DNA of 64,000 nucleotides from Streptococcus equi subsp. equi. Its GTDB lineage: Bacteria > Bacillota > Bacilli > Lactobacillales > Streptococcaceae. Every line of letters begins with the position of its first letter. The stretch's first letter is position 1. Shown here piece by piece: positions 38,594 through 53,113 of this stretch. A program made the position numbers and the translations under genes. The stretch is from contig LR134389.1 in NCBI GenBank assembly GCA_900637675.1, forward strand, positions 1,984,001 to 2,048,000. Reading direction: 5' to 3'. The notes beneath the pieces were generated by a model. The model was not told the origin of the DNA, made no database searches, and worked only from the letters and a program-made list of their open reading frames with translations.

Positions 38594-41500
38594 TTAGAAA
38601 AAGTCATCAAATAGACTCAGCTGATTGTCATCTGGCATATTTCCTAAAATGCCCAGCTCGTCCATCTTATCAACTAGAGTGGCAGAAGCACCACCACGCT
38701 TGCGTAATTCCATTTTTGATAGAAATTCACCATCTTGGCGAGCCTTGACGATTTGTCTAGCAACGTTTTCTCCCAAGCCTTCTAAGGCAATAAAAGGTGG
38801 AATTAGGGTATCCCCTTCAATTTGAAACTCAGTTGCCTCGCTCTTGTAAAGGTCTAGCTTGCCAAACTTAAACCCTCTCTCAAGCATTTCATTGACAATT
38901 TCTAAAGTGGTAAACAGGTCATTTTCAACGTTTGAGGCTTCATTGCGCTTGCGCTTGTTGCTGATGTCCTCCATGCGAGCCTTGACAGCAGCTAGCCCAC
39001 CACTCATGGTTTTGAGCTCAAAGGCCTTGGCACGAATAGAGAAATAAGCACAGTAATACATGATGGGGTGATGAACCTTGAAATAAGCCACTCGCAATGC
39101 CATCAAAACATAGGCGGCAGCGTGAGCCTTGGGGAACATGTACTTGATTTTACCACAGGATTCGATGTACCAGTCTGGGACGTTGTTTTGCCGCATGGCC
39201 TTGATATAGGAGCTGCGCTCCTCCTCGGAAATCTTTAGCCAGAGCCCCTTACGCACACGCTCCATGATGGTAAAGGCCATCTTAGGCTCTAGACCAGCAT
39301 GCATGAGGTAAACCATGATGTCATCTCGACAACCGATAACTGTTTTTAGGGTGGCAATGCCTTCTTTGATCAGATCCTGAGCATTACCCAGCCAGACGTC
39401 CGTTCCATGCGATAGACCTGATAGCTGCAGCAATTCTGCAAAGGTCGTTGGGTGGGTCTCATTCACCATGCCACGAACAAAGTTCGTTCCAAACTCTGGG
39501 ATCCCAAGCATACCTGTTGGTGTTCCAATTTGTTCAGGAGTCACTCCGAGCACCTCTGTTCCAGAAAAAAGTGCCATCACGTCAGGATCATCTGCTGGAA
39601 TAGTAATCGGATCAATACCTGATAAATCCTGCAGCTTACGAATCATGGTGGGATCATCATGACCGAGTACATCGAGCTTTAGGACATTTTCATCAATATC
39701 ATGGAAATTAAAGTGGGTCGTCTGCCATGAGGCTGTCACATCATCTGCCGGAAACTGCACAGGTGTAAAATCATAAACGTCCATATAGTTAGGGATAACA
39801 ACGATCCCACCAGGGTGCTGACCAGTCGTCCGCTTAACACCAGCAGCACCAGCAGCTAGACGATCAACCTCTGCATCTGGGTAAAACTTGCCATAATCTC
39901 TCTCATAGCCCTTGACAAAGCCATAGGCTGTTTTTTCAGCGACAGTACCAACAGTACCTGCACGAAAGGCGTATTCTTCCCCGAAGATATCACGAACGTC
40001 CAAGTGGGCATTGGGCTGATCATCTCCTGAGAAGTTCAAATCAATATCTGGAACCTTATCACCATCAAAGCCAAGGAAGGTTTCAAAAGGAATATCCTGT
40101 CCGTCCTTTTTGTACAGCGTCCCACATCTAGGACAGGCCTTGTTTGGCAAATCATAGCCAGAGCCGACCGAGCCATCTGTGATAAACTCTGACTGCTGGC
40201 AGCTTGGGCAGACATAATGAGGCGGCATTGGATTGACCTCTGTGATGCCAATCATGGTCGCAACAAAGCTTGAACCAACAGAGCCACGTGAGCCTACCAG
40301 ATAACCACGCTCATTAGAGCGATTAACCAGCATTTGTGAGGCTAGATAAATCACCGCAAAGCCGTTTCCCAAAATGGACGTTAGCTCCTTTTCAATGCGC
40401 AGATCAATGATATCTGGAAGTGGGTTGCCATAGATAGCAAAGGCCTTTTGATAAGTCAGCTCAGCAACGGTTTCTTCTGCCTTATCAATATATGGGGTGT
40501 ACAGATCATCCTTAACAACCTCCACCTTTTCAATTCGATCAGCAAGGGCTTGGGTATTTTGCACCACAACCTCATAGGCCAAGTCCTGACCTAAAAAGGC
40601 AAAATCATCAAGCATTTCATTGGTTGTTCTAAAATGAGCCTCTGGTAGCGGGACAGGCTTGGCAGCCTCTCCGCGGCCAATAGTACGGTTAATCAGGGCA
40701 CCTTGCCCTAGACTACGAACGATAATGTCACGATAGATGGCGTCCTCTGGCTCAATGTAGTGCACGTTTCCAGTAGCTAGGACAGGCTTTTCAGCTCTGC
40801 GGCCGACCTCAATCAAATCGCGAATAATCTGCTCAACTCCTGCTTGATCCTTGATTAGCTCTCGGACTACCAAGGGCTGGTAAATTGCAGGCGGCATGAT
40901 TTCGATAAAATCGTAGTATTTGGCCAGATCAACAGCAGCGTCAATTCCTTGGGTCAAAACAGCGTCAAAGACCTCGCCGTCTGAGCAGGCTGTCCCAAGC
41001 AGCAAGCCTTCACGATGCTGATCAAGGACGGTTCTTGGAATTCTAGGCACACCTTCAAAATATTTCACATTTGAAAGGCTAACCAGCTTAAACATGTTTT
41101 TGAGACCTAGCTGATTTTGAACATAGATCGTGGCGTGCTTGATCCGTGCTTTCTTATAGGAATCCTCTGCCACTAAGTCTGTATTGAGCTGAAGCAGGTT
41201 TGTAATCCCATGCTTTTCTCTAGCTTCCTTTAGGAAGATAAAGAGCAAACGCCCTGTTGCTTCAGCATCGTAATTGGCCATGTGATGGTGCTCAAGGCTA
41301 ACCTGAAAGCGCTTAGTCAAAGGGCCCAAGCCATGCCGCTTATACTCAGGGTACAGGTTTCTGGCAAGCTCCAGGGTGTCAATAACTGGCTGGCTGATTT
41401 TTGCTAAACCATACCGATCGTAGTTGGCATTCATAAATCCCACGTCAAAGCTAGCATTGTGGGCAACTAGGATAGTGCCCTGACAAAAGGCCTGAAATGC

Positions 41501-42991
41501 CTCTAACACCTGCTGTATAGGCTTAGCTCCTACCAAATGATTATCTGTAATCCCTGTCAATTCTGTTGTAAAAGCAGATAAGGGGTGGCCTGGATTGATA
41601 AACTCATCAAACTGCTCAATGATATTTCCCTTGAACATTTTGGAAGCTGCGATCTGAATCAAATCATTGTTCATGGCAGAAAGGCCGGTGGTCTCCACGT
41701 CAAAGACAACATAGGTGGCTTCATGCAGGTCCATAGCGACAGGATTGAAGGAAATAGGTACCTTATCCTCAACAATATTGGCCTCTAAGCCAAAGATTGC
41801 CTTGATTCCTGCCTTGCGTGCTCTATGATAGCCATGCGGAAAGCTCTGAACATTAGCGTGGTCAGTAATCGCTACTGCCTGATGTCCCCACCTGGCTGCT
41901 GTATCAATCAGGTCTTCTACCGTCGGTAGAGCGTCCATTGTGGACATATTAGTGTGTGCATGAAATTCAACACGCTTTTGCCCTTCTGGCATGAGATCCT
42001 TACGCTCATGGTGAACAATCGCCTTAACCTGCTGCACATTCATGGTTAGGCTCTTGGTGAAGGGGTTGTTTTCGATATTTCCCTGAACGCGCAGCCAAGC
42101 TCCCTTCGCAATCAGATCAAATTTTCTGAGCTCATCGTCATCTTTGGCCCATTTTTGCATGGCAAAGGAGGAGGTGTAATCTGTCATCTTGAAGTTGATG
42201 ATATGGCGGCCTGTTCTTGTCGTCTTGCGCTCCACATCAAAGACCATTCCTTCAAAAACAATGCGATTTTCTTCTGTATCCACCTCAATCATTGGTGTAA
42301 TGACCGCCTTATCAAAGCTTGCTTGGCGCTGAGCCATACGCTCTCTATAGTCAAGGCTTGGGCTTGGTGCTGCCTCCTCAGCTGGTGGCTGCATGGCCTC
42401 CAATGATTGCTGTGCTGCGATATTATCCTGTACAGCCTTTTCCACCAGAGCCTGACGGTTGGTCTCAAAGTCCTTTGTCAAATGGTCTGTCATCTCCTGA
42501 TCAGACACCATATCAATCGCTAGCCTCCCAAAGCCAAAGCGCTCAAACTGAGCTGCCAGATTGGGTAAATGATTTTTCCTAAAGTGATCATTATTCACAA
42601 AGTCAGGTGCCATAATGATCAGCTGATGATGGTCATACCTGACCTGAAGTCTAGAAAAAGATGACTTGAAGCTAGCCCCATTACAGGGCTCATGCTCAAA
42701 TGCTTCTTGATAGTAGGCTTGCAGCAGCTGATCCGAATAATTAATTGTCTCTGCCTTGATGTCAAATGTTACCTTAATATCTGCTGCCTCAAAGGTTCTC
42801 ACAAGCCTATCTGACAGCTCTCGATAGCTCTCTATCGGGAGAACCTCTGCAAAGGAAAAATGAAATTCCCACAGACGAGACACTGAATGCACCTTGACCT
42901 CGATAATATCAGCAGACGAAAAGGCACTTGATTGTCTTATCTCAAGTGGCATTTCAATTTGTTCCATCAATTTACCGAATAAATCTGACAT
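38594..42991 (-). CDS. polC: DNA polymerase III alpha subunit, Gram-positive type
   Basis: Main replicative polymerase. 1465 residues, complete. OB fold (residues about 240-320), split PHP domain ([20 protein letters not shown]), an internal DEDD exonuclease ([26 protein letters not shown]), a four-Cys zinc finger (CPSCQQSEF ... CPRCGTLY), and catalytic palm motifs ([12 protein letters not shown]). The start ATG (42991) has AGGAGAAAGCT upstream. Monocistronic. Confidence 0.98.
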   Translation of the reverse strand: MSDLFGKLMEQIEMPLEIRQSSAFSSADIIEVKVHSVSRLWEFHFSFAEVLPIESYRELSDRLVRTFEAADIKVTFDIKAETINYSDQLLQAYYQEAFEHEPCNGASFKSSFSRLQVRYDHHQLIIMAPDFVNNDHFRKNHLPNLAAQFERFGFGRLAIDMVSDQEMTDHLTKDFETNRQALVEKAVQDNIAAQQSLEAMQPPAEEAAPSPSLDYRERMAQRQASFDKAVITPMIEVDTEENRIVFEGMVFDVERKTTRTGRHIINFKMTDYTSSFAMQKWAKDDDELRKFDLIAKGAWLRVQGNIENNPFTKSLTMNVQQVKAIVHHERKDLMPEGQKRVEFHAHTNMSTMDALPTVEDLIDTAARWGHQAVAITDHANVQSFPHGYHRARKAGIKAIFGLEANIVEDKVPISFNPVAMDLHEATYVVFDVETTGLSAMNNDLIQIAASKMFKGNIIEQFDEFINPGHPLSAFTTELTGITDNHLVGAKPIQQVLEAFQAFCQGTILVAHNASFDVGFMNANYDRYGLAKISQPVIDTLELARNLYPEYKRHGLGPLTKRFQVSLEHHHMANYDAEATGRLLFIFLKEAREKHGITNLLQLNTDLVAEDSYKKARIKHATIYVQNQLGLKNMFKLVSLSNVKYFEGVPRIPRTVLDQHREGLLLGTACSDGEVFDAVLTQGIDAAVDLAKYYDFIEIMPPAIYQPLVVRELIKDQAGVEQIIRDLIEVGRRAEKPVLATGNVHYIEPEDAIYRDIIVRSLGQGALINRTIGRGEAAKPVPLPEAHFRTTNEMLDDFAFLGQDLAYEVVVQNTQALADRIEKVEVVKDDLYTPYIDKAEETVAELTYQKAFAIYGNPLPDIIDLRIEKELTSILGNGFAVIYLASQMLVNRSNERGYLVGSRGSVGSSFVATMIGITEVNPMPPHYVCPSCQQSEFITDGSVGSGYDLPNKACPRCGTLYKKDGQDIPFETFLGFDGDKVPDIDLNFSGDDQPNAHLDVRDIFGEEYAFRAGTVGTVAEKTAYGFVKGYERDYGKFYPDAEVDRLAAGAAGVKRTTGQHPGGIVVIPNYMDVYDFTPVQFPADDVTASWQTTHFNFHDIDENVLKLDVLGHDDPTMIRKLQDLSGIDPITIPADDPDVMALFSGTEVLGVTPEQIGTPTGMLGIPEFGTNFVRGMVNETHPTTFAELLQLSGLSHGTDVWLGNAQDLIKEGIATLKTVIGCRDDIMVYLMHAGLEPKMAFTIMERVRKGLWLKISEEERSSYIKAMRQNNVPDWYIESCGKIKYMFPKAHAAAYVLMALRVAYFKVHHPIMYYCAYFSIRAKAFELKTMSGGLAAVKARMEDISNKRKRNEASNVENDLFTTLEIVNEMLERGFKFGKLDLYKSEATEFQIEGDTLIPPFIALEGLGENVARQIVKARQDGEFLSKMELRKRGGASATLVDKMDELGILGNMPDDNQLSLFDDFF

Positions 42992-43325
42992 AGCTTTCTC
43001 CTGATTTTCTTAGGGTCTATTTTATCATAAATAGTGATCATTTTCGACCTCTCCTACAAGACAACATACCAAAGGTTAAAAGCCCCTTGCTGTAGGCTTA
43101 ACGCTTTTTCTGGCTCAGCTGGCGCTTCTGACAGCACTATCACGCCTATCATAAGACACATGGTACAGCTAAATAGGGTGTGACAATATCTGCAAAGGCA
43201 AGGCTATCTGCCAATGATCTGTTCATGTGCTTGTTTTGACTAGGTGAGAGCTGTAGCTAACGGGTCTGGGAGCGGACTAATTGCTTGGCTGTACGGAGCT
43301 CCTAGCCTGCTTTGTTTCCTCTGAC
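42992..43325. other. Intergenic stretch, no feature recognised
   Basis: Some 330 bp between polC and a nucleotidyltransferase gene. No reading frame, RNA or clear repeat. It must hold the polC promoter near 43000-43050. Confidence 0.45.
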
Positions 43326-43883
43326 TTAGCAGTCGTGGTAGGTCAGCTGTGGCCATTTCTTGTGCCAGTCCTTCTTTGCTAGGCGCTGCCTATAGCAGTC
43401 CATACGCTCTGAATCCTCTAAAAAATGCGGTGTTGGCCGACAGACAAAGTGACTAATGTCTGCTAAACCATAGGGAGCAAAAACCTCTAGCTGTCCTCCT
43501 ACAAGTCTAACAGCAATCGCTGTACAGCGCTCCGGATACTTTGTGATAGCGTCTTGACTAGATCGATAAGGAGGCGTCTTGGGGTTATGTGCTGCCATAT
43601 AGGCTTGATTGCGAACCTCCCATTGGTACATGGGATAAGCACACTTAAGCTGCTCTTCTAGCAGCTGCTCAGCTTCGTAAGAGATCTCAGGGTCAAAAAA
43701 GACCACATCTACATCTGTCAGCGGATCAAAGCCTATCCCATAAGCTAAATGATTCCAAATAGCGTTCCGAATTGCACCTGCTGCCAGCCAACAATCCTTT
43801 AAAGGCAAGGTCTCTATAATGCTTAGAATAGTCATTAGCTCATGATCTGCTAGCACCAGCTGCTGTAATTCCTCAATTGTCAT
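43326..43883 (-). CDS. Nucleotidyltransferase-like protein (DUF925/COG3575)
   Basis: 185 residues, cytosolic. The segment LAAGAIRNAIWN and the acidic pair in PLTDVDVVFFDPE resemble the DNA polymerase beta-type nucleotidyltransferase core. Members of this family have no known substrate. It follows proS by about 50 bp, with a hairpin in between. Confidence 0.7.
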   Translation of the reverse strand: MTIEELQQLVLADHELMTILSIIETLPLKDCWLAAGAIRNAIWNHLAYGIGFDPLTDVDVVFFDPEISYEAEQLLEEQLKCAYPMYQWEVRNQAYMAAHNPKTPPYRSSQDAITKYPERCTAIAVRLVGGQLEVFAPYGLADISHFVCRPTPHFLEDSERMDCYRQRLAKKDWHKKWPQLTYHDC

Positions 43884-43901
43884 GCTTTCATTATAGCATA
43901 C

Positions 43902-43928
43902 AAAAAGAGATCAACCATCGTTGACCTC
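43902..43928 (-). terminator. Terminator after proS
   Basis: GAGATCAACC and GTTGACCTC form a stem of about 9 bp with a short loop, followed on the minus strand by TTTTTG. Located just after the proS stop. Confidence 0.6.
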
Positions 43929-43934
43929 ATATCA

Positions 43935-45800
<1,866 letters not shown>

Positions 45801-46059
45801 CTATAGAGAGCAGCTCAAAACGCCCTTAGACTAATAGCAGGTCTAGCATTTTGATTTCAGCTGTAGGCCTTAGCCCAGCTTGGTCAACAGCTCTCTTTCC
45901 TTTCGTTGAGAATTCATTTCTAAAAAGAGACAAAATGAGCTATATTGGCTAAGCTTTTGCTGCATTTGCAAGGTCTTAGAACCACAATAATGACACTATA
46001 TCTCTTGTTATTTCTGTTACATTAAGCCTTTTAGGCTCTCCTTTAAATGAGAGAGACCA

Positions 46060-47325
46060 TCAGCCTTGGAAAAAGGCTCGCATAATATCGTTCCAGGTCA
46101 CTGCAATCATGAGTACCACCATAATCGCAACACCTGCAAGGGTAATATAAGTCTCTGTCTCTTGCTTTAATGGCTTACGACGAAGTGCTTCAATCACATT
46201 CATCAGGATCTTACCACCATCTAGTGCGGGAATCGGAATCAAATTAAAAATCCCTAAATTGATAGAGAGCATTGCCATCAAGGACAAGACAGACTCTAAA
46301 CCATTCTTTGCTGCCTGATTGGACATCTGATACATGGCAACTGGCCCACCTAATTTATCTAGGCTAAAGGAGGTAATCAAACTCTTTAGAGCAGTGACAA
46401 TCACTAGAGCACCATTACCAGCCATCTCAAAGCCACCTATTAGCTTGTCTGTCAGACTTGTTTTTAGTGGGTACTGGACACCAATAAGGTACTGATCGCC
46501 TTTTTTTTCAGGCTTCAGTGCTATAGTCTTAACCTGATCACCTGTCTGATAGGTAATCTCTAGCTTGCCCTTAGCCTTAACATCTGCTGCTGAATCAGTA
46601 ACGGCCTGCGTCAACTCATACCAGTCATTAATCTTTTGATGATTAATCTCTAAAATCTGATCATTGTCTCTAATACCAGCCTTGGCTGCTGCGCCATTTT
46701 CCACCACACGAATATGGTTGCTATGATAATCAGCCACACCACCTTGAACAAAGGCAAACAAAATAAAGACAACAATACCTAGAATAAAATTATTCATAGG
46801 TCCTGCAAAATTGGTGATCAAACGACCGCCAATGCTTGCGTTTTGATACTGAACATCAAGCGGCGCAATCCGGATCTCTGTACCGTCCTCCTCGACAATG
46901 GTCGCGTCATGGTCTACCGAATAGGTCTTGATCTCATCAAGAACCAGCCCTGTAATCGTCAACTTATCTTCTAAGTCATAAGCAGTCACATTCATAGGCA
47001 GGCTAGTCGGATCAAGCTTGCTCTGAGACAGGTTAATCCGCTTGACCAAGCCCTGATCATTAAGCGTTAAGCTAGCAGGCGTTCCTGTTTTTATCTCAGT
47101 TGTGTCATCACCCCAGCCTGCCATTCGCACATAGCCACCAAGCGGTAATAGCCGGATCGTGTAAAGCGTTCCTTGCTGATCAACATGCGAAAAGAGTTTT
47201 GGTCCCATGCCAATAGCAAACTCTCTGACTAAAATACCAGATCGTTTAGCAAAATAGAAATGGCCAAACTCATGGACAAGCACAAGAATACCAAAAATAA
47301 TAATAAAGGTAATTATTCCTAACAT
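46060..47325 (-). CDS. rseP: Site-2 intramembrane protease (RseP/Eep)
   Basis: 421 residues. Zinc-binding [12 protein letters not shown] in the first membrane helix, a PDZ domain in the middle ([20 protein letters not shown]) and the LDG motif ([10 protein letters not shown]) near the C-terminus. Homologues (Eep) cut signal peptides into peptide pheromones and cleave anti-sigma factors. Part of the uppS-cdsA-rseP run. Confidence 0.95.
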   Translation of the reverse strand: MLGIITFIIIFGILVLVHEFGHFYFAKRSGILVREFAIGMGPKLFSHVDQQGTLYTIRLLPLGGYVRMAGWGDDTTEIKTGTPASLTLNDQGLVKRINLSQSKLDPTSLPMNVTAYDLEDKLTITGLVLDEIKTYSVDHDATIVEEDGTEIRIAPLDVQYQNASIGGRLITNFAGPMNNFILGIVVFILFAFVQGGVADYHSNHIRVVENGAAAKAGIRDNDQILEINHQKINDWYELTQAVTDSAADVKAKGKLEITYQTGDQVKTIALKPEKKGDQYLIGVQYPLKTSLTDKLIGGFEMAGNGALVIVTALKSLITSFSLDKLGGPVAMYQMSNQAAKNGLESVLSLMAMLSINLGIFNLIPIPALDGGKILMNVIEALRRKPLKQETETYITLAGVAIMVVLMIAVTWNDIMRAFFQG

Positions 47326-47356
47326 AGATTTCCTTTCAGTCTATTGATAATGAGCT

Positions 47357-48151
47357 TTAAAATAACCCAAATAGATGCATAATGGGAAAAACAAAGATCA
47401 TCGAATCAAAACGATCTAAAATACCACCATGGCCTGGAATCAATTTGCCTGAGTCCTTAACTCCGAAATGTCTTTTGACAGCACTTTCAACCAAATCTCC
47501 AAACTGAGCAAAAATAGAAAAAAGAGCCACCAAAATCAACATTGTTCCAAAATGATGAGGAGCATAAACAGCCTTATCAAAGAGCATAAACACAAAGGAA
47601 ACAAGCACCGCACTGACTATACCACCAAGGCTGCCCTCAATTGTTTTGTTGGGTGATATTTTTGGCAGGAGCTTTCGCTTACCAAATCGGCGCCCAATCA
47701 AGTAAGCTCCAATATCAGTCGCCCAGACAATAAAAAGAGCCAGAAAAACCTTGTCTATCCCTGTCATTCGCGCATTAACCAGATTATGAAAGCCAATACC
47801 AACATATAAGCTAGCTGCAATCGGAAAGCTAGCATCCTCAAAGCCATAAGAATCGCTGCTAATCACTATTCCTGCTAAAAGGAAAAACACCAACAGCCCG
47901 TAACAAGCAAAACTAGCGTCCATCGGCAAAAAGGTCAGGTAATGATCCAACGGCACTGTCAAAACGAAAGCTGCTAGCATGGCAAAAACACCCTCAAAGG
48001 AAAAGACCTCAAGCCTCTTCATTCTTAACAGCTCTGATACACCAATCATGGCAAGCACACCTACAAACAATTGAAAGGGTAAGCTGCCAATGAGTAAAAA
48101 GGGTAGGAAAACAGCAGCTGCAACACCACCCCAAATGAAACGTTCTCTCAT
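47357..48151 (-). CDS. cdsA: Phosphatidate cytidylyltransferase
   Basis: Makes CDP-diacylglycerol for phospholipids. 264 residues, multiple membrane helices. The CDP-DG signature is GVKDSGKLIPGHGGILDRFD near the C-terminus. It follows uppS by 9 bp and precedes rseP by about 30 bp. Confidence 0.95.
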   Translation of the reverse strand: MRERFIWGGVAAAVFLPFLLIGSLPFQLFVGVLAMIGVSELLRMKRLEVFSFEGVFAMLAAFVLTVPLDHYLTFLPMDASFACYGLLVFFLLAGIVISSDSYGFEDASFPIAASLYVGIGFHNLVNARMTGIDKVFLALFIVWATDIGAYLIGRRFGKRKLLPKISPNKTIEGSLGGIVSAVLVSFVFMLFDKAVYAPHHFGTMLILVALFSIFAQFGDLVESAVKRHFGVKDSGKLIPGHGGILDRFDSMIFVFPIMHLFGLF

Positions 48152-48160
48152 ACTCTCTCC

Positions 48161-48910
48161 TTAAATAGCACCGAAACGGCGATGACGATGGTTATAATCC
48201 TCTATGGCCTTTAGTAGTTCAGCTCTTTTAAAATCAGGCCACAGCACCGGCGTAAAGTAAAGCTCACTATAGGCTGATTGCCAAGGCATAAAATTACTCA
48301 AGCGCAATTCACCGCTCGTTCTGATAATAAGGTCAGGATCGCGATAGAGATAGGGCAAATGATCCGTCATCAAATAGTTGGCAATCAAATCCTCGGTAAT
48401 GTCACCAGGGTTCAGCTTGGCGTCTAGGACATCTTGAGCAATGAGACCGACAGCATTGGTGATTTCCGCGCGACCCCCATAATTAAGAGCAAAGTTTAGA
48501 ATCAAGCCAGTATTTTGCCTTGTCTTAGCAATAGCTGCTTCCAAGGCCTTTAGTGTATCCTTAGGTAGGCGGTTGGTCTCACCGATCATCTGCACCTTGA
48601 CATTATTTTTGTGCAGCTCAGGCACATACTTATCAAAAAACTCAACAGGCAGGTTCATAATGAAGCTCACCTCATCTTGTGGTCTTGACCAATTTTCTGT
48701 CGAAAAGGCATAGACTGTTAACACCTTAACCCCTAAATCTGAAGCTGCAATCGTTACCTCCTGCAAAGCGTCCATACCCGCCTTATGTCCAAAGACACGC
48801 GGCTTTAAGCGTTTTTTCGCCCAGCGTCCATTACCATCCATGATGATCCCAATGTGCTTTGGAATCCTATCCAAAACGATTTTTTTTGACTTCGCTTTTA
48901 ATCCAAACAT
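48161..48910 (-). CDS. uppS: Undecaprenyl diphosphate synthase
   Basis: cis-Prenyltransferase making the C55 lipid carrier for peptidoglycan and other polymers. 249 residues. Motifs: HIGIIMDGNGRWAKKR (Asp for Mg, early), and RTSGELRLSNFMPWQSAYSE. First gene of uppS-cdsA-rseP. Confidence 0.97.
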   Translation of the reverse strand: MFGLKAKSKKIVLDRIPKHIGIIMDGNGRWAKKRLKPRVFGHKAGMDALQEVTIAASDLGVKVLTVYAFSTENWSRPQDEVSFIMNLPVEFFDKYVPELHKNNVKVQMIGETNRLPKDTLKALEAAIAKTRQNTGLILNFALNYGGRAEITNAVGLIAQDVLDAKLNPGDITEDLIANYLMTDHLPYLYRDPDLIIRTSGELRLSNFMPWQSAYSELYFTPVLWPDFKRAELLKAIEDYNHRHRRFGAI

Positions 48911-49044
48911 GTTTTTTCCTTATTCACAAGCATACTTACCTCATATTTTACCATATTTCATGCGGTTTGGCTCGCTTTTTCTCGTTGTAGACGATATTTC
49001 CATAGCACATGACAGCTCTGTCTGGCTACCTGCTATCATCACCT

Positions 49045-49076
49045 AAAAAAGTCTGAAACACTAATGCTTCAGACCT
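49045..49076 (-). terminator. Terminator after yajC
   Basis: GTCTGAA (49051-49057) pairs with TTCAGAC (49068-49074), with TTTTTT on the minus-strand 3' side, eight bases after the yajC stop. Confidence 0.75.
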
Positions 49077-49083
49077 CATTTTC

Positions 49084-49443
49084 TTAATTTGTCTCAATAG
49101 CTGATTCAGCTTCGTCTGAAGCCTCAACCGCTGTGTCATCAACTGCAGTCTCTGTCGTATCCACATCAGCTGATGTCACTGCACTTCCTTTTTCGACCAC
49201 GCGCTTGATCGCTGATAGCTCAAATGGCAGATAGACACCATCAACATCTAAGACAATTCGCTTTGCTGCTAAATCAACCTCATCGACCACTGCAAACATG
49301 CCACCAATCGTCACAATCTCATCGCCTTTTTCAATCGCATTAAGCTGATTTTGGCGCTCCTGCGCCTGCTTTTTTTGCTGACGCTGCATAAACCAAATTA
49401 AACCAATCATGACAACAAACATTAAAATTGTTGGTAAGCCCAT
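49084..49443 (-). CDS. yajC: YajC, preprotein translocase accessory subunit
   Basis: 119 residues. An N-terminal membrane helix (PTILMFVVMIGLIWFMQRQQ) leads into the YajC domain (NAIEKGDEIVTIGGMFAVVD) and an acidic, Thr-rich tail. It associates with SecDF. A single gene between the isoprenoid operon and dexB. Confidence 0.92.
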   Translation of the reverse strand: MGLPTILMFVVMIGLIWFMQRQQKKQAQERQNQLNAIEKGDEIVTIGGMFAVVDEVDLAAKRIVLDVDGVYLPFELSAIKRVVEKGSAVTSADVDTTETAVDDTAVEASDEAESAIETN

Positions 49444-49556
49444 AATATCTCCTTATTTCGTCTAAAAGTCATGTCCTACTATAGCAGATTTGGACTCACA
49501 TAGCAAGACATGACTGATTACATTTCTATTACTTGCACCAGATAATTAGCTGTCTG

Positions 49557-49919
49557 TCACTGCTCTAGGAAAGCCAAAATGGCTTCCTCAGTCAAGCTAG
49601 AATCACAGACTGCCTTGACCTCCTGATGACGACTAATGAGCAGGGCAGGCACAGTAGCAAGCCCATAGCGCTCACGAAAGGCCTGCAGGTCTGCAAGCTC
49701 TGTTGAGTCTTCACTATCTACAAAGAAAATATCCTTATGCTCCTGCCTTGCTACGCTTGCTAGCTTGGGTGCAAAGCGACGACAATAAGGACAGGTCGCT
49801 CTGCCTAAAAAGACGGTGATGTCCTCACCTGCTGCTAGCCTAGTGACTACCTCACTAATCTCTACCTATCTAAATGCTGCAATGCTTTTTGCAAAGGTCA
49901 TGGTTTCTTCAACGGTCAT
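49557..49919 (-). pseudogene. Thioredoxin-like bacteriocin-accessory-type protein, nonsense mutation
   Basis: A 121-codon frame starting MTVEETMTFAKSIAAFR is broken by an in-frame TAG at codon 18 (49866-49868). It then continues cleanly as VEISEVVTRLAAGEDITVFL, GRATCPYCRRFAPKLASVAR (CPYC redox motif) and ATVPALLISRHQEV (cis-Pro) to a stop at 49557. The pattern fits the small thioredoxin-fold proteins of streptococci named Bta or PedC. No start codon follows the stop closely enough to rescue the redox domain, so it is probably inactive. Confidence 0.75.
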
Positions 49920-50027
49920 CTCAGCCTCCTCTTTTGTATCTAATTCTTCTACTAATCATACAGCAATTTGTCAAAATTCTCAAAGAATCGCTACGATTAT
50001 TGAGCTGAGGCACAGCAAGCAGCTAGG

Positions 50028-51656
<1,629 letters not shown>

Positions 51657-51785
51657 TTATTACTAAACAGTCTCCTGCTATTTCGTGCCATCATTATGAT
51701 CGCCTAGCACTACAGAACATCTGTTGTCTTTATGATAAATCCCTTTTTCTTTTTGATAGCGCAATCGCTTGCATTTTCTTTTGTT

Positions 51786-51816
51786 AAAAAATCCTCAAGC
51801 AAGATGAGGATTTTAT
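51786..51816 (-). terminator. Terminator after the sugar-ABC ATPase gene
   Basis: AAAATCCTCA (51788-51797) pairs perfectly with TGAGGATTTT (51805-51814), with T-runs beyond. It is 15 bp after the stop at 51831, so dexB probably has its own promoter. Confidence 0.8.
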
Positions 51817-51830
51817 TCTAGGAGGTGTTA

Positions 51831-52964
51831 TTAGCGAATAGCTTGCTCTGTTTCTAGATCAAAGAAATGCCCCTTAGCAACATTGAAGGTCAAGCTAACC
51901 TTTTCACCTGGATTGTGGAAGTCACGCGCATCAACTCGTGAAGCAAACTCTGTTTGACCAAGCTTAACATAAAGCATGGTTTCAGATCCAAGCAGCTCAG
52001 AAACCAAGACCTCTGCTGTGACATTGGCATTTGGATAGGTGTCATGCACGATTTGGTTGCTTGAAATATCTTCTGGACGGATACCAAAAATAACCTTCTT
52101 GCCCTTATAGCCAGCTGCTTCAAGCATTTTAGCCTGACCTTCTGGAATAGCAATATCAAGCCCGTCCTCACTGATGATCTGACCGTCCTTGACAACCACC
52201 TCAAAGAAGTTCATCGCAGGGCTTCCAATAAAGCCTGCAACAAATTTATTGGCCGGTAGGTTATAGAGCTCCTGTGGTGAGCCAACCTGCTCAATCTTTC
52301 CGATTGTACCGTTGCCTTGAGGGTTTTTAGTGGCACTCATGATAACGATACGATCTGCCAAGGTCATCGCTTCGGTCTGGTCGTGCGTTACGTAGATTGT
52401 TGTTGAGCCGATACGGCGGTGAATTTTCGCAATTTCAGCACGCATTGACACCCGCAGCTTAGCGTCTAGGTTTGACAAAGGCTCGTCCATCAAGAATACC
52501 TTGGCATCACGCACGATAGCACGTCCCATAGCCACACGCTGACGCTGACCACCAGAAAGGTCTGCTGGCTTACGTTCTAAAAATTCTGTCAAGCCAAGGA
52601 TTTCTGCTGCTTCCTTGACACGACGATCAATATCATCTTTTTTGTATTTACGTAGCTTGAGACCAAAGGCCATGTTGTCATAAACGGTCATATGCGGGTA
52701 AAGGGCATAGTTTTGGAAAACCATCGCGATATCGCGGTCCTTTGGTGATTTGTCATTCACAACCTCACCGTCAATTTTCAATTCACCCTCTGAAATATCC
52801 TCAAGCCCAGCAATCATACGAAGCGTTGTTGACTTACCACAGCCTGAAGGCCCTACAAAAACGATAAATTCCTTATCCTTAATGTCTAAATCGAAATCCT
52901 CAACAGCATAGTGTGTGGTATTTGGGTATTTCTTATAGATGTGCTTTAAGTTTAATTCAACCAT
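51831..52964 (-). CDS. msmK: Sugar ABC transporter ATPase (MsmK/UgpC type)
   Basis: 377 residues. Walker A VGPSGCGKST, ABC signature LSGGQRQRVAMGR, Walker B FLMDEPLSNLD, then the TOBE/MalK-type regulatory domain (FGIRPEDI). In streptococci one such ATPase powers several sugar importers; no permease genes lie beside it, supporting a shared role. A candidate CcpA site overlaps its promoter. Confidence 0.93.
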   Translation of the reverse strand: MVELNLKHIYKKYPNTTHYAVEDFDLDIKDKEFIVFVGPSGCGKSTTLRMIAGLEDISEGELKIDGEVVNDKSPKDRDIAMVFQNYALYPHMTVYDNMAFGLKLRKYKKDDIDRRVKEAAEILGLTEFLERKPADLSGGQRQRVAMGRAIVRDAKVFLMDEPLSNLDAKLRVSMRAEIAKIHRRIGSTTIYVTHDQTEAMTLADRIVIMSATKNPQGNGTIGKIEQVGSPQELYNLPANKFVAGFIGSPAMNFFEVVVKDGQIISEDGLDIAIPEGQAKMLEAAGYKGKKVIFGIRPEDISSNQIVHDTYPNANVTAEVLVSELLGSETMLYVKLGQTEFASRVDARDFHNPGEKVSLTFNVAKGHFFDLETEQAIR

Positions 52965-53043
52965 GCGTTACTCCTAATGGGTCAGATAGGCTGCTAGCTG
53001 ACTGCAATGCTAGCAACCCTGACACTTTTTATTTGATGCTTTT

Positions 53044-53067
53044 ATTATAGCAAAGATAGCGTTTTCA
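53044..53067 (-). promoter_or_regulatory. Candidate cre site and -10 box upstream of msmK
   Basis: On the minus strand TGAAAACGCTATCT (53054-53067) matches the CcpA consensus TGWNANCGNTNWCA in the complementary reading at 13 of 14 positions, right next to TATAAT (53044-53049), the apparent -10. This suggests carbon catabolite repression of the ATPase gene. Inferred from sequence alone. Confidence 0.5.
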
Positions 53068-53113
53068 TCATATAGACAAAACGCCCAAATGTCTTTGGGC
53101 ACCCTGCACAAAT

